A stretch of DNA of 7,502 nt. Origin: Nitrospirota bacterium (lineage in GTDB: Bacteria; Nitrospirota; Nitrospiria; Nitrospirales; Nitrospiraceae). Where the stretch lies: the NCBI GenBank assembly GCA_020028595.1, contig JAIBHQ010000148.1, positions 1 to 7,502 on the forward strand. The letters run 5' to 3'. Both the position numbers and the translations under genes were made by a program. Position 1 is the first letter of the stretch. Each line of letters starts with the position of its first letter. Under the pieces are notes generated by a model. The model was not told where the DNA came from. It did not search any database and saw nothing but the letters and a program-made list of their open reading frames with translations. Of the stretch, positions 1 to 5,980 are shown one piece after another.

Positions 1-105
1 GGTGTCGCGCGGGTCGCCCGGCGTGGCTTCGTTGAGTTCGGGTTCCCAGCGGTCCAGCCGCGTCATCGTGTCGCCCAGCGTGCGCGCATGGCGCGTCAGC
101 GCCTC
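1..105 (-). pseudogene. Probable frame-shifted continuation of the lipoprotein gene (or start of a separate overlapping gene), cut by the window edge
   Basis: After the lipoprotein frame stops at 96-98, a second minus-strand frame stays open from 105 to the window edge. It encodes 35 residues that begin [14 protein letters not shown] and continue with [12 protein letters not shown]. One extra C in the short C run at minus-strand 108-106 would join it directly to the lipoprotein as ...[15 protein letters not shown]..., a plausible continuous helix. A separate gene is possible: starts would be GTG at 129 or ATG at 66, but the GTG has only 2 nt between an AAGGAA and itself, and the ATG has no clear ribosome binding site. 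The frameshift reading is therefore preferred. No family was recognised. Confidence 0.35.
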
Positions 106-443
106 GGGTCCAGCTTGAAGATGACCCACATTTCCTTGTTGACCGTCACCGCCATCGCATAAGCCGGCGTTTCGGCCTGTTCCTTGGTCACCCCGCACAT
201 GGCATCGTGCAGCGCGTGGAACTGATTGTGCAAATCATTGAGCGGCTGGTCGTACCCCTTGCCGCCACGCGCCGCCTGCGCGCTGGCTGCCAGCATCGTC
301 GTCAGATTGACCAGCGTCTCGACACCGGTGGCCCCCTTCGCCTTCTCCGCAAATTCATCGGCCCGGGGGTAAAAGATATAGCTGCAGCCGGCCAGCCCCA
401 CGACCAATAGGCTGATGGCCATCACGCGCGCAATCACCTTCAT
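96..443 (-). CDS. Small predicted lipoprotein, function unknown
   Basis: This is a 115-residue protein with a lipoprotein signal peptide: basic N-terminus (MKVIAR), a hydrophobic core, and the lipobox LAGC with lipidated Cys at residue 20. The mature part is mostly helical, rich in Ala, Glu and Lys, and has no catalytic motif that I recognise. The start at 443 is chosen because AAGGAG (456-451) lies 7 nt upstream; the ATG at 449 is only 1 nt from it, and the longer open frame to 494 begins inside the repeat hairpin. It follows the MoxR-type ATPase gene on the same strand, 125 nt away, and may be co-transcribed. It should be anchored to the outer or inner membrane facing the periplasm. The C-terminus may be truncated by a single-base frameshift, since a second frame continues sensibly past its stop. 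Confidence 0.75.
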   Translation of the reverse strand: MKVIARVMAISLLVVGLAGCSYIFYPRADEFAEKAKGATGVETLVNLTTMLAASAQAARGGKGYDQPLNDLHNQFHALHDAMCGVTKEQAETPAYAMAVTVNKEMWVIFKLDPRR

Positions 444-450
444 GGTCATG

Positions 451-456
451 CTCCTT
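451..456 (-). promoter_or_regulatory. Ribosome binding site that fixes the lipoprotein start
   Basis: Minus-strand AAGGAG lies 7 nt before ATG 443 and 1 nt before ATG 449, so the downstream ATG (MKVIAR) is the better start. Confidence 0.65.
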
Positions 457-473
457 CTTGAAGTCTTTGGCTG

Positions 474-565
474 GAGGCAATAGGCGATGGGCAATGGGCG
501 ATTGGCTTGAGGTGAACGGAGAATACACTCTTGCCCATAGCCTATTGCCGATTGCCTATAGCCTG
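474..565. repeat. Intergenic palindromic heptad-repeat element (GCCNATN type)
   Basis: Two 35-nt arms (474-508 and 531-565) are inverted repeats that match at 26 of 35 positions without gaps, separated by 22 nt. Each arm is a tandem array of a 7-nt unit, GCCNATN when read on the right arm and its complement on the left; most mismatches fall at the variable N positions. It fills nearly all the space between the ATPase stop and the lipoprotein ribosome binding site. Without it the two genes would be about 33 nt apart, so it looks like an insertion into an operon. No U-run follows it, so it is not a standard intrinsic terminator. It belongs to the same family as the elements at 6659-6731 and 7163-7235. 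Confidence 0.85.
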
Positions 566-568
566 TTT

Positions 569-1396
569 TTAAAAAATCGCTTTCACGAGTTCGGCGATAC
601 TGCGCTGCATATCCGGATCGTCGGTGATCGGACGCGCCACGGCGGCCTCGCAGGCACGCGCCGGTGGAATGCCCTTGCCGATCAACTGCCCGGCATAGAT
701 CAACAGCCGCGTGCTCACGCCCTCTTCCAGGCCGTGGTTGCGAAGATTCCGGACTTTTTCACCGAGCTTGACCAGCTTCTGCGCCACATCCTGATTGACA
801 CCCGCTTCCTTCTCGATGACCTGCATCTCGATCGCAGCCGGCGGGTAGCTGAACTCGATCGCCATGAACCGCTGCTTGGTGCTCTGTTTCAGATCCTTGA
901 GCACGCTCTGGTAGCCGGGGTTGTAGGAAATCACGAGCATGAAGTCGTCCACCGCCTCGACGACCTGCCCTTTCTTTTCGATCGGCAGCAGGCGCCGGTC
1001 GTCGCTCAACGGATGGATGATGACGGTGGTGTCTTTGCGCGCCTCCACCACTTCGTCGAGATAGACGAGCGCGCCGTGCTTCACGCCCAGCGTGAGCGGG
1101 CCGTCCACCCAGACGGTCTCGTTTCCCTTTAACAGGTAGCGGCCCACGAGATCGGAGGCGGTCAGGTCTTCGTGGCAGGCAACGGTGATCAGCGGACGGC
1201 CGAGCTTCCAGGCCATGTACTGGACGAAGCGCGTCTTGCCGCAGCCGGTCGGCCCCTTGAGCATGACCGGCATCTTGCTTTTGGACGCGATTGTGAACAG
1301 CCCGACCTCACCGCTGACCTCGGCATAGTAGGGCTCCTGCCGGACGCGGTAGTGGTCGATGTCCAGCTCTTTCCCCTTGGCGGGCTTATTGCTCAT
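569..1396 (-). CDS. MoxR-family AAA+ ATPase, CbbQ/NirQ/NorQ type
   Basis: A 275-residue cytoplasmic ATPase of the CbbQ/NirQ/NorQ/GpvN subfamily, close to the usual family length of about 270. Visible motifs are Walker A GPTGCGKT (48-55, Lys54), Walker B LVYLDE (110-115), sensor-1 Asn159 in SYNPGYQS, an arginine-finger-like STKQRF (Arg176), and sensor-2 STRLLIYA (Arg230). Known members form hexameric rings and, with a von Willebrand factor A partner (CbbO or NorD), activate or remodel metalloenzymes such as Rubisco or nitric oxide reductase. No such partner or target enzyme lies in the window, so the client cannot be named; a partner could lie beyond the left edge. The start has only weak Shine-Dalgarno character (GTGAG). 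A good promoter lies at 1479-1508. The downstream gap to the lipoprotein gene is filled by a repeat hairpin. Confidence 0.93.
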   Translation of the reverse strand: MSNKPAKGKELDIDHYRVRQEPYYAEVSGEVGLFTIASKSKMPVMLKGPTGCGKTRFVQYMAWKLGRPLITVACHEDLTASDLVGRYLLKGNETVWVDGPLTLGVKHGALVYLDEVVEARKDTTVIIHPLSDDRRLLPIEKKGQVVEAVDDFMLVISYNPGYQSVLKDLKQSTKQRFMAIEFSYPPAAIEMQVIEKEAGVNQDVAQKLVKLGEKVRNLRNHGLEEGVSTRLLIYAGQLIGKGIPPARACEAAVARPITDDPDMQRSIAELVKAIF

Positions 1397-1478
1397 GTTG
1401 TCTCACGTTTCTCTTCTGCTAGCTCAATCGTCCGGCGGCGGCTCGCGTCCCGCGCCTAACGTCCTTGCCTGTGCGGGG

Positions 1479-1508
1479 ATTATAAGCCGCGTCCATGCCG
1501 ACTCACAA
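1479..1508 (-). promoter_or_regulatory. Candidate sigma-70 promoter for the MoxR-type ATPase gene
   Basis: On the minus strand a perfect TATAAT (1484-1479) stands out in G+C-rich DNA. It is preceded, after 18 nt, by TTGTGA (1508-1503), which matches the -35 consensus at 4 of 6 bases and overlaps the kinase stop codon. Transcription would start near 1472, giving a leader of about 75 nt. The -35 box is exactly the loop of a 5-bp inverted repeat at 1498-1513. Confidence 0.5.
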
Positions 1509-1513
1509 GTCGG
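1498..1513. repeat. Small inverted repeat flanking the -35 box (possible operator)
   Basis: CCGAC and GTCGG form a perfect 5-bp inverted repeat separated by 6 nt. The spacer is the -35 hexamer of the promoter driving the ATPase gene. It could be an operator or chance; it is too short, and lacks a U-run, to call as a terminator for the kinase gene. Confidence 0.3.
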
Positions 1514-4500
1514 AGCGCGCTGGACCGCGCGGACTATCCAGCACCTCGCGCACCTTGTAAGCCAGCGTCGAGGGCGTAAACGGTTTCTGGAGAAAGTCCG
1601 TTCCCTCGGCAAGGATGCCATAACGGACCACCGCGTCGTCCGTGTAGCCGGACATGTACAGGACCCGGATCTCCGGATGAATGCGCGTCAAATTCTCCGC
1701 CACCTCCCGCCCGCTCACTTGCGGCATGACCACGTCCGTGAGCAGCAGATGGATTTTCGCCAGCGGTTGGGTGCCGAGATGCAGCGCCTCAAGCCCATGC
1801 CGCGCCTCCAGCACCGTGTACCCTTGCTCCCGAAGGATCCTCAGGATGACCGCGCGCACCCCCGGTTCGTCTTCGACGACCAGCACGGTTTCCGTGCCGC
1901 GCGGCAGCTCGACGGAGGCGGACGCCGGCACGCTCGCCGCGTCGGCCTGCTCATCGACCAGCGGGAGGTAGATCTTGAACGTGGTCCCCTGCCCCGGCTC
2001 GCTATACACAAAGATACTCCCGCCGTTCTGCCTGACACTCCCGTAGACCATGGCCAGCCCCAGCCCCGTGCCCCTGCCCTGATCCTTGGTCGTGAAAAAC
2101 GGCTCAAAGATGCGCGCCTGGATCTCCTTGTCCATCCCCTGGCCGCTATCGCTCACGGCGAGCATCACGTAGGGACCGGGGCGGGCAATCGCATGCTGGT
2201 GTGCATAGGTCTCATCCAATTCGACGTTCGCGGTTTCGATGGTCAGCCGCCCGCCTGACGGCATGGCATCCCGGGCGTTGACGACCAGGTTCATGATGAT
2301 CTGCTCAACCTGCCCCGGATCGACCCTGACGTTACCCAGTGCCGGATCCAACACGGCAACCAGATTCACATCCTCGCCGATCAGTCGCTGCAGCATGCCT
2401 TCAGTATTGCGGATGACGTCATTCAGGTTCAGCTCCTTCAAGGTCAGCACCTGGCGGCGGCTGAATGCCAGGAGCTGGCTGGTCAGGGTTGCCGCCCGAC
2501 TGCCGGCCCGCTTGATTTCCTCGACCTCCTTGCGCAAAGGACCGGCCCGGTCAAGAGAGGCCAGCAGGAAATGGCAGGAACCGGAGATGATCGTCAGCAA
2601 ATTGTTGAAGTCGTGCGCCACCCCGCCCGCCAGCCGTCCGACCGCTTCCATCTTCTGCGCCTGCAACAGGAGCGCCTGCGCCTGCTGCAACTCGGATTCG
2701 GTCCGTTGGCGCTCGACGAACTGCCCGACTTTGAGACCGATTTCGGCCACCATGTCGAGCAGATTTCCGTCCGGCTCGCGGATTTCGTGGCTGAAAAACT
2801 CGATGACGCCGTAGATGTTCTTCCCGATGCGAACCGGAAATCCAAATGCCCCGTGCAATCCCACCTTCGCCGCCACCGGCGCGCGCGGAAAATTCGTATC
2901 CTTGACGACGTCGGGAATCCAGGCGGGTTGCCCGTTGGCCCAGACACGGCCGGGGAGCCCGATACCGGAGAGAAACGTCCGCTCCCGGCTGATCCTCACG
3001 AACTCGGCGACCTGTACCGCCGGGACGTGATAGGCATCGATGAAGCGCAAGACGTTGGCCTGCTGATCGACATGCCAGATAATCCCCAACTCCCAGTCCA
3101 GGCTCTCGCAGATGGCCTGCAGAATCCTTGCGCTGGCACCCTGAAGTGTCAGCGACTCGGCCAGGACGCGCGTCACGGCATACTGCGCGGCCAGGCGCCG
3201 TTCCGCCGACTTCCGCTGGGTGATGTCACGGACAAAGGCGCTGAAGATCCACACATTTCCCAAGCGCACGGGCGAGATCGACAATTCCACGGGGAATTCG
3301 CGACCATCACGGTGGAGTGCCACGATCTCGATCCGCCGATTGAGCAGCGGACCCTGGCCGGTCGCGAAAAAGTGTCTGAGCCCGCGCTCGTGGGCCTCCC
3401 GATACCGAGGAGGGATGATGGTCGTCGCCAAGAGTCTGCCGATCGCCTCCTGACGGGACCAGCCGAAGGTGGCCTCGGCCTGGTGATTCCAGTCCGTGAT
3501 CTGCCCGCGCTCGTTGATGCTGATCACCGCATCCAGCGCCGTCTCAACGATGGCGCGTGTCTGATGCTCGCCTTCCCGCAACGTCGCTTCGGCGGCCCTG
3601 GCATGGGCGCTCTCCTGCTGGGCCTGCTCATATTCCTTCCGCAGGCGGCCGGTCGCCCAGTACAGCAGCACGAACATGGGCCGAATGGGCAGCAGGATGT
3701 CGCTCCGATCCATGCGCACCAGCACCTGCCACTGAAGACCGGAAAACTCCCCGTACCCCCGGGTTCTCGCATGGCCGGTGACGACCGGGACGTGCCGGCG
3801 CTTGTGCGCTTCCTCGAGATAGCCGGGCGGGGCCGATGCGTTGATGAGCGCGGAGGGCAACCCCAGCCGGATGAGGTTGACGTTGCCCTTGTGGATCAGG
3901 TCCGAATCAATGAACACGTCTCCTGCCTGCGTCAGGAACTGATATTCGCTTGTGCCCAGGAATGTGCCGGTGGTCTGGACATCGTGCACCGTTTTCGTGA
4001 CCACTTCTTCCAGCACCGGCAATCCCATGAGAGTCGTGACGACCCCCAGGAACGCTCCACGCGAGTCGATGATGGGCGCGGTAAATGCGACGGCGTCCAT
4101 TCCGCTGGACGCCTCGTAGGGTTGCACGTCCCCGACAAACACCGCCGTGCCGCTCCGGACGGCCCGAAACCACGCGCTCTTGCTCACGTCCTGCCCGACC
4201 GTTTTGGGATCCGTTGCCGCGATGACACGCCCGTGCTGATCGGTGACGCCCAGCCAGAGATACACGGGCCGATACGATTCCCTCATCCAGGCGAGATAGG
4301 AATTCACGTACGCCGTATTGGACATGTGGCTGCCGAATGCCCGTGCCATCATCCGGACATCGCCGTGGCGTTCAAACAGGAGCCGGTCCAGCTTGTCCGC
4401 GATCTCGGCCGCGGCCATGCTGAGACTTTCCCCTGCGGTGCTCACAAGGCGCGTCTCGATATAATGGAGGGCCAGGGCACCGATCGTCATCGCCACGACC

Positions 4501-4556
4501 GTCATGACGATCATCAGCACTTGAAGCCAGGTATAGGGTCGGCGGGCTTGCGGCAT
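1503..4556 (-). CDS. Hybrid sensor histidine kinase: dCache-PAS-GAF-HisKA-HATPase-REC
   Basis: A 1017-residue hybrid kinase. In order: membrane helix about 8-33; a periplasmic double-Cache-like sensor about 39-285; a very short hydrophobic stretch where the second membrane helix belongs (287-303); a coiled-coil linker; PAS about 333-447; GAF about 454-617; HisKA with phospho-acceptor His648 in VAHDFNN; HATPase with N-box Asn756/Asn760, G1 DSGQG (Asp803) and the FEPFFTT and GTGLGL motifs; and a C-terminal receiver with acidic pair Glu895/Asp896, phospho-acceptor Asp941, Ser969 and Lys991. All catalytic residues are present. The start at 4556 has GAAGG 7 nt upstream; the ATG at 4595 has no ribosome binding site and would sit about 8 nt from the predicted transcription start. 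It is divergent from the HD-GYP gene, its likely former partner. The shortened second helix is odd and raises doubt about membrane topology. The signal sensed is unknown. Confidence 0.92.
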   Translation of the reverse strand: MPQARRPYTWLQVLMIVMTVVAMTIGALALHYIETRLVSTAGESLSMAAAEIADKLDRLLFERHGDVRMMARAFGSHMSNTAYVNSYLAWMRESYRPVYLWLGVTDQHGRVIAATDPKTVGQDVSKSAWFRAVRSGTAVFVGDVQPYEASSGMDAVAFTAPIIDSRGAFLGVVTTLMGLPVLEEVVTKTVHDVQTTGTFLGTSEYQFLTQAGDVFIDSDLIHKGNVNLIRLGLPSALINASAPPGYLEEAHKRRHVPVVTGHARTRGYGEFSGLQWQVLVRMDRSDILLPIRPMFVLLYWATGRLRKEYEQAQQESAHARAAEATLREGEHQTRAIVETALDAVISINERGQITDWNHQAEATFGWSRQEAIGRLLATTIIPPRYREAHERGLRHFFATGQGPLLNRRIEIVALHRDGREFPVELSISPVRLGNVWIFSAFVRDITQRKSAERRLAAQYAVTRVLAESLTLQGASARILQAICESLDWELGIIWHVDQQANVLRFIDAYHVPAVQVAEFVRISRERTFLSGIGLPGRVWANGQPAWIPDVVKDTNFPRAPVAAKVGLHGAFGFPVRIGKNIYGVIEFFSHEIREPDGNLLDMVAEIGLKVGQFVERQRTESELQQAQALLLQAQKMEAVGRLAGGVAHDFNNLLTIISGSCHFLLASLDRAGPLRKEVEEIKRAGSRAATLTSQLLAFSRRQVLTLKELNLNDVIRNTEGMLQRLIGEDVNLVAVLDPALGNVRVDPGQVEQIIMNLVVNARDAMPSGGRLTIETANVELDETYAHQHAIARPGPYVMLAVSDSGQGMDKEIQARIFEPFFTTKDQGRGTGLGLAMVYGSVRQNGGSIFVYSEPGQGTTFKIYLPLVDEQADAASVPASASVELPRGTETVLVVEDEPGVRAVILRILREQGYTVLEARHGLEALHLGTQPLAKIHLLLTDVVMPQVSGREVAENLTRIHPEIRVLYMSGYTDDAVVRYGILAEGTDFLQKPFTPSTLAYKVREVLDSPRGPARSDL

Positions 4557-4563
4557 CAGTCGG

Positions 4564-4568
4564 CCTTC
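4564..4568 (-). promoter_or_regulatory. Ribosome binding site that decides the kinase start
   Basis: Minus-strand GAAGG lies 7 nt before ATG 4556. The upstream in-frame ATG at 4595 has no purine-rich sequence at a suitable distance. Confidence 0.55.
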
Positions 4569-4609
4569 ATCAATACAATTCTGCTCAACCAGCATGGAAA
4601 TGGCGGGAA

Positions 4610-4638
4610 ATCATACGCCCGAACAGCGGCCCGAGCAA
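4610..4638 (-). promoter_or_regulatory. Candidate promoter for the hybrid kinase gene
   Basis: On the minus strand TTGCTC (4638-4633) and TATGAT (4615-4610) are 17 nt apart. The -10 matches consensus at 5 of 6 bases and the -35 at 3 of 6. Transcription would begin near 4603, which supports the ATG at 4556 over the one at 4595. Confidence 0.4.
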
Positions 4639-4719
4639 CCGACGAGTCCGCCGCCTGTGCGTTTCCGGTACAACTCGTACAATTTTGAACTCGGTTGTGA
4701 ACGTGGCTGTTACCCGCCT

Positions 4720-4769
4720 GAGAGATCGCGAGGCCGCCATGCCACGGCGAGGCTTGTCTCTCAAAGCCT
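4720..4769. other. Possible pair of mutually exclusive hairpins
   Basis: GAGAGA (4720-4725) can pair with TCTCTC (4757-4762), with GCC/GGC pairs inside. Alternatively AGGCTT (4750-4755) pairs perfectly with AAGCCT (4764-4769). The two folds overlap. The promoter called at 4816-4843 lies downstream, so the structure would be transcribed rightward only from a further upstream promoter. No known riboswitch consensus was recognised. Confidence 0.25.
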
Positions 4770-4815
4770 TGCCGGTTTCACCGAATCCTGCGAGAGGCAA
4801 TGCGCTTATTATTCT

Positions 4816-4843
4816 TTGCTGGCACGCGATGTGCTGGTATGAT
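4816..4843 (+). promoter_or_regulatory. Candidate extended -10 promoter for the HD-GYP gene
   Basis: TTGCTG (4816-4821), then a 16-nt spacer, then TATGAT (4838-4843). TGG immediately before the -10 supplies the extended -10 TGn motif. Transcription would begin near 4850, about 67 nt before the ATG at 4917. Confidence 0.42.
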
Positions 4844-4916
4844 TCACGGCCGGAACGGCGGGAATCCTGTCAGCGGCCCTTCCCGCTCATCTCGCGTTCG
4901 TATAACATCAAGGAAC

Positions 4917-5018
4917 ATGGCGCTCGATATGGACAAGCCCCGAATCCTGATCGTGGATGATGAGGAGGTGATCCGGCAACAACTGGATCGGCTCCTCACC
5001 ATGCATGGCTACGATTGA
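4917..5018 (+). pseudogene. N-terminal remnant of the response-regulator receiver domain, ended by an in-frame TGA
   Basis: The frame encodes MALDMDKPRILIVDDEEV... and stops at TGA 5016-5018. From the ATG at 4929 it has 29 residues: beta strand 1 with the acidic pair Asp10/Asp11 and helix 1 up to HGYD. In RpfG-like regulators the next residues lead to the phospho-acceptor Asp and then an SGLDL-type motif. Here SGLDLAKQ follows the TGA immediately, in the same frame, so about 30 codons, including the phospho-acceptor, appear to be missing. AAGGA lies only 2 nt before ATG 4917 and 14 nt before ATG 4929, so neither start is ideal. This was originally the 5' part of the HD-GYP gene. Confidence 0.7.
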
Positions 5019-5042
5019 TCCGGCCTGGATCTCGCCAAGCAG

Positions 5043-5930
5043 GTGCTCCTCCTGGAATTTCCCTTCACGGCGGCGGTCATGATCACCGGGGTGGACGAAC
5101 CTCTGATCGCGGACATCGCACTGAAAAGCGGCGCCTACGGCTACATCATCAAACCCTATGAAGCCAACGAGATACTCATCAACGTGGCCAACGCCTTGCG
5201 GCGCCGCCAACTGGAGATCGACAACCAGAGCCAACTGGATAAGCTGGAAGACGTGATCATGGAGCGCACCGAGGCGCTCAGACGTAAGATTCGCCAGTTG
5301 GAGAAGGCGCAGGAGGGGTTGCGCCTGTCACGGGAGGAAACGGTTCAGCGATTGGCGCTCGCCGCGGAGTTCCGGGACACGGACACGGCCCGGCATCTCC
5401 GGCGCATGAGCCTCTACTGCGCCGTGCTGGCCCGCCGGTATGGACTGGAAGCTGACCGGTGCGAGCTGATCCAAATCGCCAGCCCCATGCACGACATCGG
5501 AAAGATCGGCACGCCCGACCACATTTTGCTCAAGCCCGGCAAGTTCTCCAGCGAGGAGTTCGAGGTGATCACGCGGCATTCCGAGATGGGCCGCCACATT
5601 CTCGACGGGTCGGAGGCGGAATTGCTGAAACTGGCGGCCCTGATCGCCTGGACGCACCACGAGAAATTCGACGGCACCGGCTACCCGCGCCGCCTGGCCG
5701 GCGAAGCGATTCCGCTTGAAGGCCGGATTGCCGCCGTCGCCGACACCTTCGATGCCCTGACGACCAAGCGCGTCTACAAGCCCGCCTTTTCGATGGAACA
5801 GACCCTGGACATCATGCGCGAGGGACGAGGGAAACACTTCGACCCGTCCCTGCTCGACACCTTCCTGGGCGCAATGGACGAGGTGCTGGTCATCAAAGAC
5901 AAATTCAGCGACGCGGCGGAACCGGCCTAG
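5043..5930 (+). CDS. HD-GYP domain protein, probable c-di-GMP phosphodiesterase, with degenerate receiver
   Basis: From the GTG at 5043 the frame gives 295 residues. Residues 1-55 are the C-terminal part of a receiver domain, including MITG and the conserved Lys in YIIKPYE. A coiled coil (about 57-100) and a complete HD-GYP domain follow: His118, His150-Asp151 in MHDIGKIG, His179, HHEKFDGTGYP (205-215), and Asp234 in ADTFDAL. This family hydrolyses c-di-GMP in the cytoplasm, and all usual metal and signature residues are visible. The same frame continues upstream through a TGA into the receiver N-terminus, so this is the body of a broken response regulator. The GTG has no clear ribosome binding site. 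ATG 5259 has GGAAG 8 nt upstream and would give a 223-residue protein with only the coiled coil and HD-GYP. The gene is divergent from the kinase and ends 50 nt before the convergent YkgJ-DUF2156 gene. Confidence 0.85.
   Translation: MLLLEFPFTAAVMITGVDEPLIADIALKSGAYGYIIKPYEANEILINVANALRRRQLEIDNQSQLDKLEDVIMERTEALRRKIRQLEKAQEGLRLSREETVQRLALAAEFRDTDTARHLRRMSLYCAVLARRYGLEADRCELIQIASPMHDIGKIGTPDHILLKPGKFSSEEFEVITRHSEMGRHILDGSEAELLKLAALIAWTHHEKFDGTGYPRRLAGEAIPLEGRIAAVADTFDALTTKRVYKPAFSMEQTLDIMREGRGKHFDPSLLDTFLGAMDEVLVIKDKFSDAAEPA
5246..5261 (+). promoter_or_regulatory. Possible internal ribosome binding site and ATG in the HD-GYP gene
   Basis: GGAAG at 5246-5250 lies 8 nt before ATG 5259-5261, in frame with the HD-GYP domain. 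Initiation here would produce an HD-GYP protein with no receiver remnant, bypassing the upstream TGA. Confidence 0.35.
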
Positions 5931-5980
5931 CCTGCATGATTCATGACGGCGTGTCCTGAAACAGGAACCGCCCGTCTCCT

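Larger units (their letters stand above)
4557..4916. other. Divergent intergenic region between kinase and HD-GYP genes
   Basis: About 360 nt with no convincing gene; short open frames here have no recognisable motif or ribosome binding site. It holds a leftward promoter candidate (4610-4638), a rightward one (4816-4843), a direct repeat GTACAA at 4668-4673 and 4677-4682 with a 9-nt period that could be a binding site, and a structured stretch at 4720-4769. Confidence 0.6.

Noticed and set aside
444..494. N-terminal extension of the lipoprotein to 494 (MPIAYCLQ...)
   Set aside because: It starts inside the heptad repeat and would bury the signal peptide; AAGGAG points to the ATG at 443.
474..565. 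Intrinsic terminator of the ATPase gene
   Set aside because: A long hairpin is present, but no U-run follows on either side and the same element occurs within coding sequence.
458..1132. 224-residue plus-strand open frame and others antisense to the ATPase
   Set aside because: Opposite strand encodes a full CbbQ/NirQ/NorQ-type ATPase; the frame also begins within repeat-flanking DNA.
2571..4688. 705-residue open frame on the plus strand
   Set aside because: It is antisense to the kinase, whose domains carry complete catalytic motifs. The plus-strand product shows no family motif and is a G+C-driven shadow.
4711..4730. TPP riboswitch-like CTGAGA
   Set aside because: The rest of the conserved thi-box sequence is absent and neighbouring genes have no link to thiamine.
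5016..5018. TGA decoded as selenocysteine
   Set aside because: No Cys or Sec is expected at this place in receiver domains, no convincing SECIS-like hairpin follows, and about 30 flanking codons are missing, which fits a deletion.
5936..5966. Terminator between the convergent genes
   Set aside because: Only a 5-bp stem with a 3-nt loop (TCCTG/CAGGA) and a short CATG palindrome are seen, without a U-run.
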